From Fictibacillus halophilus (lineage in GTDB: Bacteria > Bacillota > Bacilli > Bacillales > Fictibacillaceae), in the NCBI RefSeq assembly GCF_016401385.1, contig NZ_JAEACF010000001.1:62001-126000 (forward strand): a stretch of DNA of 64,000 nucleotides, given 5' to 3'. Below are positions 43,082-51,037 of this stretch, piece after piece (position 1 is the stretch's first letter; each line of letters opens with the position of its first letter). The position numbers were made by a program, and so were the translations under genes. Under the pieces are notes generated by a model that worked only from the letters and a program-made list of their open reading frames with translations, had not been told where the DNA came from and did not search any database.

Positions 43082-44442
43082 TACGCTTAAACCTAACTCA
43101 GCGTATATGGCTTTCATTCGGACTGCTGATATTTACGATTGGTCTCTTAACGGCGATCATCTATCCGCTTTCCATTAAAGACACGCTGACTGAAGAAACG
43201 TATAGAATCATTGAGAACGAACAGCAGAATGTTTGGGATCCAAACAATCAGCTTCCTAGAGAAGGAGAGTCTCCTACTGATTTTATAGAGAGAAGAAATG
43301 CCGCCCGTGATGTTGGACATGTTGTGATTGTTGACAAGTATGCTAACTCACAAGGAGATCCCGTGCCTGAAGAAGTTCTTTATGAGATGGCTGAAAAGGC
43401 ATACAAACAAAAGAAGAATAAAGGTCGGTACGAGTTAACGTATGAAGATGCCACCTTGTTTTATGCGATCACGACTAAAACAAACGTAAAAGGCGAAAAG
43501 GTGTACTTGATTTCCTATATGTGGGACACGTATCGCGATCAAATGGTTAACAGGTTATGGTTAAGGCTCGTTCTCATTTTGTTGTTCACAGGTATATTTT
43601 CTATCATCCCTGCGATATGGTTAGCGCGGTATTTACGATCGCCACTCATCATCTTAGGTAAGCGGTTCGAACAGATCGCTAAACGGAACTGGCAGGAGCC
43701 GTTTCATTGGAAGGGCGATGATGAATTCTACATTCTTTCCAAACAGTTTGAAGAGATGCGTCAAAACTTGTTAAGACATGATCATGCGCAGAAAACGTTT
43801 ATTCAGCACGCTTCTCACGAATTAAAGACACCTATTATGACGATTAAGAGCTACGCTCAATCTGTAAAAGATGGCATCATGCCGAAGGATACTACGGAAG
43901 ATATGATGGACGTTATCTTAAAAGAAACAGATAGAATGGAAAAGCGTGTTCAAAACATGCTGTACTATACAAAGCTTGACGCAATGAAACTCGATGTTCT
44001 TACAAAAGAGAATTTCAACTTTGGTGATCTGGCAGAAGATATTGTTGAACGATTTAGATATCAGCGTGAAGATATCAATTTTGAGATTACAGGTAATCAT
44101 TACAACCTCAATGGCGATCAAGAGCAATGGGGCATCCTGCTTGATAATTTAGTTCAGAATGCATTACGTTATGCACACAAGACCATTCGACTCTCAGCTT
44201 TTAATAACGGATCTGAATTTGTTATTGAAGTGTTTAATGATGGAGAACGTCTCACTGGTGTAACAGGAGAAGAGATTTTCCAGCCGTTTCGAAAGGGTAA
44301 TAAAGGTCAATTTGGACTGGGTCTTGCCATCGTAAAACGAATTGCGGAATTGCATGGAGGAAAAGTAGTAGCTGAAAATAGAGCAGAAGGTGTAGCTTTT
44401 CAGATTAAAATTCCTACCACTAACCTTAAAAGAAAAGGTTAG
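43078..44442 (+). CDS. cssS: CssS-like sensor histidine kinase
   Basis: A 454-residue kinase: TM helix at 10-30, an extracytoplasmic sensor of about 120 residues, second TM near 160-180, HAMP, H-box H-A-S-H-E-L-K-T-P with H247, then N-, G1- and G2-boxes (N-A-L-R-Y, F-G-L-G-L-A-I-V-K-R). The sensor begins T-E-E-T-Y-R-I-I-E-N-E-Q, closely like CssS. In B. subtilis CssS detects misfolded secreted proteins with HtrA/HtrB. The gene pair sits near prsA, another secretion-quality gene. Confidence 0.78.
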   Translation: MIRLNLTQRIWLSFGLLIFTIGLLTAIIYPLSIKDTLTEETYRIIENEQQNVWDPNNQLPREGESPTDFIERRNAARDVGHVVIVDKYANSQGDPVPEEVLYEMAEKAYKQKKNKGRYELTYEDATLFYAITTKTNVKGEKVYLISYMWDTYRDQMVNRLWLRLVLILLFTGIFSIIPAIWLARYLRSPLIILGKRFEQIAKRNWQEPFHWKGDDEFYILSKQFEEMRQNLLRHDHAQKTFIQHASHELKTPIMTIKSYAQSVKDGIMPKDTTEDMMDVILKETDRMEKRVQNMLYYTKLDAMKLDVLTKENFNFGDLAEDIVERFRYQREDINFEITGNHYNLNGDQEQWGILLDNLVQNALRYAHKTIRLSAFNNGSEFVIEVFNDGERLTGVTGEEIFQPFRKGNKGQFGLGLAIVKRIAELHGGKVVAENRAEGVAFQIKIPTTNLKRKG

Positions 44443-44511
44443 AAGAGAATTATTCACTAGTTGTAAATTTTACAAATAGAGTGTTGCGACAAGTAGTTAA
44501 ATAGACGGATA

Positions 44512-44520
44512 TGCTATACT
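44512..44520 (+). promoter_or_regulatory. extended -10 promoter of yhaM
   Basis: TGCTATACT, an extended -10 with no clear -35 at normal spacing, 26 bases before the ATG. Confidence 0.45.
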
Positions 44521-44545
44521 AAAGCAAAGAAAGGCGGGGTGAAAG

Positions 44546-45505
44546 ATGAAAAAAGGACTTGCATTTTATAAGGTAGGAGAGATCGTAGATGGTTTCTTTC
44601 TTATCAAATCATCTGTTAAAGGAACGGCAAGTAATGGTAAACCATTCTTGACGCTGATCCTTCAAGATCAAACAGGTGATGTGGAGGCAAAACTATGGGA
44701 TAGTTCACCAGAAGATGAAGAGCTCTACGCAGCTCAAGCTATTGTAAAATTAGCTGGTGAGATGGGGAACTATAGAGGAAAAATGCAGTTGAAACTTAAA
44801 GCTATTCGCCCTGCAACGGATCTTGATGGTGTTAAGGTTAGTGATTTTCTCGAAACAGCTCCATTATCTCAAGACGCAATGGTAGAGACGATTACCAAAT
44901 ACATATTTGAGATGAAGAATCCAAATATTCAACGAATCACAAGACACTTACTAAAGAAACATCAAGCTGAATTTCTAGAATATCCTGCAGCGGTTAAAAA
45001 CCATCATGAGTTTGTCTCAGGTCTTGCTTTTCATGTTGTATCCATGCTAGATATGGCAAAAGCGTTCAGCAAGCTATACCCATCTTTAGATACAGACCTC
45101 CTGTATTCAGGAATCATTCTGCATGACCTTGGAAAAGTCATCGAGTTGTCAGGACCAGTAGCTGCGTCTTATACACTCGAAGGAAAGCTGCTCGGTCACA
45201 TTACAATCATGGTGAACGAGATCGGAAAGGCTGCAGATGAGTTAGAGATCGAAGGAGAAGAAGTAACCGTTCTTCAGCATCTAGTTTTAAGTCACCACAG
45301 TAAACCTGAGTGGGGAAGCCCTAAAGCGCCGTTGATTCGTGAAGCAGAGATCCTTCATATGATCGATAATTTTGATGCTAGAATGAATATGATGGACCGG
45401 GCCTTAGAAAAAGTACAGCCAGGGGAATTTACGGATAAACAGTTTGCTCTAGAAAATCGATCGTTATACAAGCCCCTTTTCCAAGGGGAGTATGCTAAAA
45501 ATTAA
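44546..45505 (+). CDS. yhaM: 3'-5' exoribonuclease YhaM
   Basis: A 319-residue nuclease: an OB-fold domain (residues 15-110, with [13 protein letters not shown]) then an HD domain with [11 protein letters not shown] near residue 153 and I-L-H-D-L-G-K near 194. YhaM degrades RNA and DNA 3' ends using metal. The B. subtilis protein is 314 residues. In B. subtilis the gene lies next to yhaN; here the two-component system lies between. GGCGGGGTGAAAG precedes the ATG. Confidence 0.93.
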   Translation: MKKGLAFYKVGEIVDGFFLIKSSVKGTASNGKPFLTLILQDQTGDVEAKLWDSSPEDEELYAAQAIVKLAGEMGNYRGKMQLKLKAIRPATDLDGVKVSDFLETAPLSQDAMVETITKYIFEMKNPNIQRITRHLLKKHQAEFLEYPAAVKNHHEFVSGLAFHVVSMLDMAKAFSKLYPSLDTDLLYSGIILHDLGKVIELSGPVAASYTLEGKLLGHITIMVNEIGKAADELEIEGEEVTVLQHLVLSHHSKPEWGSPKAPLIREAEILHMIDNFDARMNMMDRALEKVQPGEFTDKQFALENRSLYKPLFQGEYAKN

Positions 45506-45535
45506 GGCCCGTTTCTAAAGGGTTTTAGATGTCTT

Positions 45536-45671
45536 CATTGACAGTTGATTGAAGTGGAAGGTGCGTGACTCCTGGGGGATTAGCGTGACAGGTGAGACAC
45601 TGTAGGTGCAAAGCACGAAGTGGCTCACCGCACGCCCCCCGGAAAGCGAGCAACCTGAAACGGAAATCAAC
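45536..45671 (-). repeat. dispersed palindromic element, copy D
   Basis: Left end attgacagttgattgaagtg, hairpin ggtgagacact / agtggctcacc around gtgcaaagcac, right end ggaaagcgagcaacc followed by cggaaatcaac. The hairpin's inner arm differs from copy B, but both sides have changed so that pairing is kept. Confidence 0.85.
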
Positions 45672-45715
45672 AACTTACAAGGACACGAAGCACCAATATT
45701 AATAAAATTAACCCA

Positions 45716-45744
45716 TTGTGTAAAAATGGGAGATATGTTAAATT
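45716..45744 (+). promoter_or_regulatory. sigma-A-type promoter of the MFS leader
   Basis: TTGTGT, 17 bases, TAAATT with a TG just upstream, 45 bases before the leader ATG. Confidence 0.45.
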
Positions 45745-45788
45745 TGGAATTGGAAGTCAAGAAACGAAATTTTAGGAGGCAATGACTC

Positions 45789-45833
45789 ATGGAAAGCATT
45801 GTTCAAGGTAAGGTAAGAAAGCAAGCTAAATAA
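45789..45833 (+). CDS. 14-aa leader peptide before the MFS gene
   Basis: M-E-S-I-V-Q-G-K-V-R-K-Q-A-K with a perfect AGGAGG nine bases upstream. It is followed by a terminator hairpin and then, 256 bases on, by a drug-exporter-like MFS gene. This is the layout of antibiotic-responsive attenuators, where a drug-stalled ribosome on the short frame changes the RNA fold. The basic tail (K-V-R-K-Q-A-K) could be the stalling site. Confidence 0.6.
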   Translation: MESIVQGKVRKQAK

Positions 45834-45923
45834 CGCTAGTCCCATTTGGGAAGGCTTATTTTGCTATGTGATCTACCTGCTTTTGAGCAATCTCTCCATG
45901 TGCCATTCCGAGCCTTTTTAACG

Positions 45924-45972
45924 AAAAGCTTATGGTATGCACATGTAACGGTGTATACTCATAGGCTTTTTT
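45924..45972 (+). terminator. attenuator terminator before the MFS gene
   Basis: AAAAGCTTATGGTATGCAC and GTGTATACTCATAGGCTTTT form a stem of about 18 bp with few mismatches, ending in CTTTTTT. It lies between leader peptide and MFS start. Confidence 0.75.
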
Positions 45973-46088
45973 CTATGCTCTTATTGGAAAATTGCTGTAT
46001 TCACGCTTGCTTGTGAAGGTGACTGCTCAAAAGTTGGATCAGATAAATCAACAGTGTCGGAAATAACAAAAAGGAAGAAGTGGACAGC

Positions 46089-47399
46089 ATGAGATGGAAA
46101 GATTGGGATGCTAATCTAAAGGTTCGTTTAATTGGAGAGTTTTTTGTAAATCTATTGTTTTGGATGTTCTTCCCGTTTATGGCGATTTACTTTTCGGATG
46201 AAATGGGAAAAACAACAGCTGGTATTTTATTAGTCCTGTCACAAGTTGTCGGTGTCATCACAAACCTTGTAGGTGGCTATTGTGCGGATAAATATGGACG
46301 AAAGAAGATGATGGTAATCTCGGCTTGGGGCCAGGCAACAACGTTTATCTTTTTCTGTCTTGCTAACTCACCGTGGATGGATTCGCCAATTTTAACGTTT
46401 ATTGCGTTTTCAGCGTTAGGATTGTTTGGTTCACTATATTGGCCAGCTAGTCATGCGATGATCGCAGACGTTGTAGAAGAAAAGCATAGAAGTGAAGTGT
46501 TTGCAGTGTTTTATACATCGATAAATATATCGGTGGTCTTTGGTCCTGTATTGGGAAGTATCTTCTTTTTCTCTTACCGTTTCGAACTATTGCTTGCGTG
46601 TTTACTCGTGAGTGTTGTGTTAGCGGTCGTGTTAGGGAAATACATCCGTGAAACAGTTCCTGTAAAGAAAGAAGTATTAGAACAAGTAGGGACAGATAAA
46701 AATTGGTTTCAAGCGATCGGTGAACAATTGAAAGACTATCGAGTGATCGCGAGTGATAAGTTATTTTTGCTCTTTATCTTAGCGGGGATTCTTGTTGCTC
46801 AAACTTTCATGCAGATGGATCTGCTTTTAGCTGTTTATACAACGGAAAAAGTACCAGAGCAATCGCTCTTTGCGATTGGAAACTGGGATATTACTTTAAC
46901 GGGTGAAAAAGTATTTGGTTATTTGATCTCTCTTAACGGATTGATGGTGGCATTATGTACGGTTTGGATGGCAAAATGGATGAATCGATTTAAAGAAGGA
47001 AGAGTCTTTATTCTTTCTGCACTTCTATACGGCGTGTCGATGCTCGTGTTCGGAAGTACCACAATGATGTGGATTCTCTTTGGTGCGATGGTTATCTTTA
47101 CGACCGCTGAGCTGATGGTAGTCGGAATTCAAGAAAGCTTTATTTCTAAGCTTGCACCAGAAAACATGAGAGGGCAGTACTTTGCTGCAGCTGGTCTGCG
47201 TTTTACAATAGGACGTACGATCGCACCAATCTCAATTCCTTTAACGATGTGGATTGGTTTTGAAAATACGTTTTATCTTCTTTTTGTATTAGCAGTGATA
47301 AGTGCTGGACTCTATTACTTAATGTTCCGAGCGTTTGATAAAAAAGTTCAGTCCAATAAAACTGAAAAAGAAACTAAAGCTGAACCTGCACTTTCATGA
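46089..47399 (+). CDS. MFS multidrug-type exporter
   Basis: A 436-residue, 12-TM transporter. The motif-A loop reads G-G-Y-C-A-D-K-Y-G-R-K-K near residue 62, and motif C-like G-P-V-L-G-S-I-F appears in TM5, which is typical of drug:proton antiporters. A long polar loop between residues 200 and 225 splits the two halves. A GTG at 46080 is alternative; ATG 46089 is preceded by AAGGAAGAAGTGG. The leader and terminator upstream suggest drug-induced expression. Confidence 0.85.
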   Translation: MRWKDWDANLKVRLIGEFFVNLLFWMFFPFMAIYFSDEMGKTTAGILLVLSQVVGVITNLVGGYCADKYGRKKMMVISAWGQATTFIFFCLANSPWMDSPILTFIAFSALGLFGSLYWPASHAMIADVVEEKHRSEVFAVFYTSINISVVFGPVLGSIFFFSYRFELLLACLLVSVVLAVVLGKYIRETVPVKKEVLEQVGTDKNWFQAIGEQLKDYRVIASDKLFLLFILAGILVAQTFMQMDLLLAVYTTEKVPEQSLFAIGNWDITLTGEKVFGYLISLNGLMVALCTVWMAKWMNRFKEGRVFILSALLYGVSMLVFGSTTMMWILFGAMVIFTTAELMVVGIQESFISKLAPENMRGQYFAAAGLRFTIGRTIAPISIPLTMWIGFENTFYLLFVLAVISAGLYYLMFRAFDKKVQSNKTEKETKAEPALS

Positions 47400-47464
47400 C
47401 ATAACTTTTTGTGATCCCTCATAGACTGAATTAAAAGCTTGTCTAAAAAAGGGGGAGTTAATTG

Positions 47465-47812
47465 ATGAAAGGATACGCGGCTTTATTTTTCGGTGCCATA
47501 CTCATAGCTGCCTTTGTGTTAAAAGAATATTCAGCTGGAGTGGGCAACTTCTTTACTATGACTCCATGGTGGATGTATTTCGTGCTTTGCGGCATTATCT
47601 ATAGTGGTTATCGGATCGTTACATTGTTTCAAGAAGATCGTGAAATTGAGCAAAGAGTGATAGAAGAAGAAGGCAGAGTATATATGGAGCGTATTGAGAG
47701 AGCGAAGGCTCAGGAATCAGCTCAGTCTTCCGCGGAAGATGATGATGCGGAGGATTTAGTTGCAGCAGCAGGGGATGAAGATAATTATAATGATGATTTA
47801 AATCGTCTGTAG
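47465..47812 (+). CDS. yhaL: YhaL-like sporulation-associated membrane protein
   Basis: A 115-residue protein with two TM helices (about 3-20 and 35-55), the phrase T-P-W-W-M-Y-F-V-L-C-G-I-I-Y-S-G-Y matching YhaL, then an acidic coiled tail (R-E-I-E-Q-R-V-I-E-E-E-G-R-V-Y-M-E-R-I). Longer than B. subtilis YhaL because of the acidic C-terminus. Position directly before prsA is conserved, though here prsA is convergent. GGGGGAG precedes ATG 47465. Confidence 0.75.
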   Translation: MKGYAALFFGAILIAAFVLKEYSAGVGNFFTMTPWWMYFVLCGIIYSGYRIVTLFQEDREIEQRVIEEEGRVYMERIERAKAQESAQSSAEDDDAEDLVAAAGDEDNYNDDLNRL

Positions 47813-47826
47813 AATAAGAAGTAAGG

Positions 47827-47855
47827 AAAAGACCTGCTGTCAGCAGGTCTTTTGA
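47827..47855 (+). terminator. yhaL terminator
   Basis: AAAAGACCTGCT and AGCAGGTCTTTT are perfectly complementary around GTC. Confidence 0.9.
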
Positions 47856-47898
47856 CTGTTCTGTCTTTCTAGGGTAGACAGGTTTGGCTGATTTCATC

Positions 47899-48000
47899 AT
47901 TTTATATGATAATTAGCGTTTTTTATGTGATGAAGTGTATTTTTTATGTGATTCCCCACAATTTTTATGTGATAAATTCTTATTCTTATGTGATCTGTGA
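47899..48000. repeat. tandem array, five units of 21 bp
   Basis: The core tttttatgtgat recurs with atgtgat at 47904 (as atatgat), 47925, 47946, 47967 and 47988, exactly 21 bases apart each time; the nine bases between cores are unrelated. The array starts about 45 bp after the yhaL terminator and lies between yhaL and the convergent prsA. Confidence 0.88.
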
Positions 48001-48069
48001 ATTTTTCTGTTTTTTTAAGAAAGATATTGCAGCCAACTGTGGTGCAATAGCCTTATGCATAAGTACAAA

Positions 48070-48103
48070 ACAAAAACCAGACCCATTCAAGGGCCTGGTT
48101 TTC
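48070..48103 (-). terminator. prsA terminator
   Basis: AAAACCAGACCC and GGGCCTGGTTTT form the stem; on the minus strand a T-run follows. Confidence 0.82.
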
Positions 48104-48116
48104 AACACTCATGCCA

Positions 48117-49016
48117 TTATTGTTGAGGCATTTGTGGCATTTGCGGTTGTTCTGCTTTCATTTCCATTTTCTCTTTTAATTCTTTATCTTTTACTTTAAC
48201 ATCAGCTTTTTTCTTCAGGCTCTCTAAGATCTCAGTGATAGGCTTAGCTTTTTGCTGCTTAAGCTCTTGTTCGATCTGTTCTTTCTTGTCTTCGAACTTG
48301 TTTTCACGCTTGTCCGTTACTTTAATGATGTGGTAGCCGTATTCAGACTTAACCAGCTCACTTGTTTTTCCTTTTTCAAGTGTGAAAGCAACTTTATCGA
48401 ACTCGGGAACCATTGCGCCCTTACCGAAGAAACCAAGGTCTCCGCCTTTTGATTTTGAACCAGGGTCTTTAGAGTACTCTTCTGCTAATTTAGCGAAGTC
48501 TCCGCCTTCGTTCAATTTCTTTTGAACTTCTTTTGCCGTCTTCTCATCATCTACAAGAATGTGGCTTGCTTTAACTTCTGTTTTGTATTTTTCTTCAAAT
48601 GTTTTCTTCATTTCATCTTCAGAAATCTTAACGCCTTCTGTTGCTGCTTTTTCATTTAAAAGCATAGACTTGATGCGTTCTTTTAACTGTTTTTCATCAG
48701 ATAATCCGTTTTGCTCAAGTGCTTGTTTGAAAGCTTCCTCGCCGCCAAGCTCTTCTTTAATCTTTTCTGTTTCTTTCTCGATCTCTTTGTCCGTTACTTT
48801 ATATTTATCTTCAAGTACCATTTCGTCGATCATTTGGTTAAGTACTTGGTCACCGTATTGATCCTTCATCTTATTGTAGAATTGCTCTTTCGTAATATCT
48901 CCTGCTTTAGATTCTACGATGGCTTCTGAATCAGCACCACCAGCATTATTACAAGCGGATAATGAAATAAGTCCCGCTGTGAGCCCTACTGATAACATCC
49001 ATTTTTTCATTTTCAA
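48117..49016 (-). CDS. prsA: PrsA foldase lipoprotein (parvulin PPIase)
   Basis: A 299-residue extracytoplasmic chaperone essential for folding many exported proteins. Signal peptide with lipobox L-S-A-C (Cys 22). Helical N-terminal chaperone part, then the parvulin domain from about 133 to 225 (A-S-H-I-L-V, Y-S-K-D-P-G-S-K-S-K-G-G-D-L-G-F-F, E-Y-G-Y-H-I-I-K-V). The C-terminal tail is rich in Met, Gln and Pro. AGGAGTG precedes the ATG. ScoC, encoded nearby, and growth phase control prsA-region genes in B. subtilis. Confidence 0.95.
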   Translation of the reverse strand: MKMKKWMLSVGLTAGLISLSACNNAGGADSEAIVESKAGDITKEQFYNKMKDQYGDQVLNQMIDEMVLEDKYKVTDKEIEKETEKIKEELGGEEAFKQALEQNGLSDEKQLKERIKSMLLNEKAATEGVKISEDEMKKTFEEKYKTEVKASHILVDDEKTAKEVQKKLNEGGDFAKLAEEYSKDPGSKSKGGDLGFFGKGAMVPEFDKVAFTLEKGKTSELVKSEYGYHIIKVTDKRENKFEDKKEQIEQELKQQKAKPITEILESLKKKADVKVKDKELKEKMEMKAEQPQMPQMPQQ

Positions 49017-49207
49017 ACACTCCTACTGTGAAGTAATAATTTAACAACTCTTACTATAGCATAAACGTTATGGTTATTCCTATTCAATAAATGAAATATG
49101 AGAAAATTTACACATTATAAATCCAGTATTTTCGGGTATTACACACGATCTTCATAAAAAAATTTAAAAAACCGGGTCATTCGTCTAATCAAAACAGGGC
49201 GTATCAC

Positions 49208-49216
49208 TATATGATA
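49208..49216 (+). promoter_or_regulatory. sigma-K/E-like -10 of the first YjcZ gene
   Basis: TATATGATA resembles the mother-cell -10 CATANNNTA with one mismatch, 26 bases before the start. No convincing -35 could be picked. Confidence 0.3.
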
Positions 49217-49242
49217 TGGAGAAAGAAAAGGGAGGTATGATG

Positions 49243-49335
49243 ATGGGTTACGGTTACGGTCATGGGGGAGGATTTGCATTAATCTTAGTTCTTTTTATCC
49301 TTCTCATCATTATTGGAGCTTGTTACTGCTATTGA
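49243..49335 (+). CDS. YjcZ/SscA-family spore peptide
   Basis: A 30-residue peptide: M-G-Y-G-Y-G-H-G-G-G-F-A-L, then a hydrophobic helix [11 protein letters not shown] and C-Y-C-Y. This is the YjcZ family, which includes SscA, a small spore coat assembly protein of B. subtilis encoded in the same chromosomal region. GGGAGG is seven bases upstream; two further in-frame ATGs lie just before. Confidence 0.9.
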   Translation: MGYGYGHGGGFALILVLFILLIIIGACYCY

Positions 49336-49397
49336 TGGTGAATAGAAATTTAAATTGATTAAAAGGGCGAATGCCTATGCGTGTATAAAGGGTCATG

Positions 49398-49406
49398 CAT
49401 AGGATA
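49398..49406 (+). promoter_or_regulatory. sigma-K/E-like -10 of the second YjcZ gene
   Basis: CATAGGATA fits the mother-cell -10 CATANNNTA exactly, 30 bases before the ATG; the -35 AC element is not clear. Confidence 0.45.
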
Positions 49407-49436
49407 GTGTACAGAATATCAAAGGAGGTGGCTTTC

Positions 49437-49532
49437 ATGGGTTACGGTGGATACGGGCATGGAAAAGGCTTCGCATTGATTGTTGTGTTGTTTATTCTTT
49501 TGATTATCGTAGGTGCTGCATGTTTCTGCTAA
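49437..49532 (+). CDS. YjcZ/SscA-family spore peptide (second copy)
   Basis: A 31-residue paralogue of the preceding peptide: [14 protein letters not shown], a hydrophobic helix, and A-A-C-F-C at the end. AAAGGAGGTGGCTTTC precedes the ATG. Each copy has its own mother-cell-type -10, so they are probably separate transcripts from a local duplication. Confidence 0.9.
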   Translation: MGYGGYGHGKGFALIVVLFILLIIVGAACFC

Positions 49533-49666
49533 AATAAATGACGGCTAAGCAGGACCTTTTCTTTTGAAGGGGAACTGATCAGGCTTGACGTTTATTAGCA
49601 GTTTCGTTAATGTGTGTTTTACTACTCTTGATCAAAAGGTGCAGCATGTGTATGGTACGGTTACTC

Positions 49667-49699
49667 AAGGGGGAAGCATTTTAGGTTCCCCCTTTTATA
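49667..49699. terminator. terminator of the 59-aa membrane protein gene
   Basis: AAGGGGGAA and TTCCCCCTT flank an 8-base loop, immediately past the minus-strand stop; T-rich on the plus side too. Confidence 0.7.
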
Positions 49700-49703
49700 T
49701 TTT

Positions 49704-49883
49704 CTATAGAACGTTTGAAATATAGGATGAAATGAGCAGAATGGTAATAGAAACGTTAATCGTACGATAAGCCGAGTCTTGCTGCTTTGAGGACAAGTTC
49801 TTTTTGTCACATAACTTGTGAGTGAGTGAATTAAATACAAATAAAAAGATTGGTGCCAAAAACACGAAGATATAGCCTGCCAT
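49704..49883 (-). CDS. 59-aa small membrane protein
   Basis: M-A-G-Y-I-F-V-F-L-A-P-I-F-L-F-V-F forms an N-terminal TM helix, a polar middle with K-L-C-D-K-K follows, and I-T-I-L-L-I-S-S-Y-I forms a second hydrophobic segment. GGAGG lies seven bases before the ATG. A longer frame on the same strand in another phase (49661-49900) has no ribosome site and reads through the terminator, so I prefer this one. Function unknown. Confidence 0.65.
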   Translation of the reverse strand: MAGYIFVFLAPIFLFVFNSLTHKLCDKKNLSSKQQDSAYRTINVSITILLISSYISNVL

Positions 49884-49983
49884 ATGAAAACCTCCAACAT
49901 GAACTACTTGTTTAACTTTACCAAAATATGTGGAATATGAATAGGAAAATAACTTCTAAGAGATGAGAGAGGGAGAGAAACTC

Positions 49984-50562
49984 ATGAATAAGTGGAAAAC
50001 GGCATTTTTTACATTGTTGCTTCTATTTTTAATCATACCGATCGCTATAGCCGTTATGCTTTTTAAAGATCCGGCTGGTGGCCGATTAGATCGCAGTTCA
50101 CTAGATACAGATATTCGAGATAATCAAAAGCTGTTGAGCATACATACAGAAAAAGAACAGGTGGAGAATCTATTAAATAAGGAACTGCGCAAAAAAGCGC
50201 CAGATGTGAACGTTTATGTAAATTTACGAAATGATGAAGCCGTTCTTAACGGATCCTTTATTGCTTTCGATCAAGAGCTTCCTTACCAAGTTACATTCGA
50301 ACCAGAAGTTCTTGAAAACGGGGATTTGTTATTGAAGGAAAAAGACATGCAAGTGGGGCGTTTTCCGCTACCAGGTGACGAGGTGTTTACACTAATCCAA
50401 AAGACCGTTCAGTTTCCTGAGTGGGTAGATGTATATCCGAAAGATGAAAGCATTTTGATGAGAGTGACCGAAATGCCTACAAAGCCCGGCTATGCTGTTA
50501 AAGCTGAAGAATTTGATCTCAAGAAAAACTCTATTAAATTGGGAGTCTATACGAAAAATTAG
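49984..50562 (+). CDS. YpmS-like membrane-anchored protein (DUF2140)
   Basis: A 192-residue protein with one N-terminal TM helix (residues 5-27) and an extracytoplasmic domain built of beta strands, with V-N-V-Y-V-N-L-R-N-D-E and P-Y-Q-V-T-F-E-P near the middle. It fits the YpmS/DUF2140 family, whose role is unknown. ATG 49984, preceded by GAGAGGGAGAG, is favoured over 49963. Alone between two terminators. Confidence 0.7.
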   Translation: MNKWKTAFFTLLLLFLIIPIAIAVMLFKDPAGGRLDRSSLDTDIRDNQKLLSIHTEKEQVENLLNKELRKKAPDVNVYVNLRNDEAVLNGSFIAFDQELPYQVTFEPEVLENGDLLLKEKDMQVGRFPLPGDEVFTLIQKTVQFPEWVDVYPKDESILMRVTEMPTKPGYAVKAEEFDLKKNSIKLGVYTKN

Positions 50563-50564
50563 AA

Positions 50565-50608
50565 AAAAGCGCTTCTACCCTTGGTCGTTAGGGAAGAAGC
50601 GCTTTTCT
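50565..50608 (+). terminator. terminator of the YpmS-like gene
   Basis: AAAAGCGCTTCTACCC and GGGAAGAAGCGCTTTT form a long stem with a small internal mismatch. Confidence 0.82.
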
Positions 50609-50695
50609 CATTCTTCATCAATTATTCATACCCAAATGGAGAAAGTTGGATTATAATTATTATAGACAGACAATGACTAGAAAGCAGGGTTTTGT

Positions 50696-51037
50696 ATGGA
50701 AACGGTGGAAGAACGACTTGAACGACTAGAATTTTATAATCAGCTAACGATTGAGAGTGTCGATCTTACAGCGTATCCGTTTTTTAGACTGGTCATGGAA
50801 AAAAAGCTCACCGAGCAGGAAGTGAATAAGGTCTTCCTTCTTTGCGATGAGCTTCAACGAAAATATGAAATGCAGAGTGAAGAAGGCTTTGTGCATTACA
50901 CACCGCTGTTGTTGCATTTTGCAGGCATGTTAACACCAAAGCTTTCACCGAGAGAAACGATTACTGCATTGCTTCAACAAGAAAAATATATTTCTTTGAT
51001 GGAGAAGCTTTACGAGTTATCTGTACGTTACGAATGA
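50696..51037 (+). CDS. yhaI: YhaI-like DUF1878 protein
   Basis: A 113-residue helical soluble protein starting [15 protein letters not shown], with [10 protein letters not shown] and P-R-E-T-I-T-A-L matching YhaI. Function unknown. Its last ten bases overlap the end of the convergent scoC gene, an arrangement also found in B. subtilis. Confidence 0.82.
   Translation: METVEERLERLEFYNQLTIESVDLTAYPFFRLVMEKKLTEQEVNKVFLLCDELQRKYEMQSEEGFVHYTPLLLHFAGMLTPKLSPRETITALLQQEKYISLMEKLYELSVRYE

Noticed and set aside
45506..45799. 94-codon minus-strand frame after yhaM
   Set aside because: Runs through a palindromic repeat element and the MFS leader; no ribosome site or family resemblance.
47906..48199. 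97-codon plus-strand frame with F-Y-V-I repeats
   Set aside because: Its repeats are the 21-bp array and its second half is antisense to prsA. No ribosome site.
49661..49900. 79-codon minus-strand frame
   Set aside because: Lacks a ribosome site and overlaps the terminator; the 59-codon frame in another phase is better supported.
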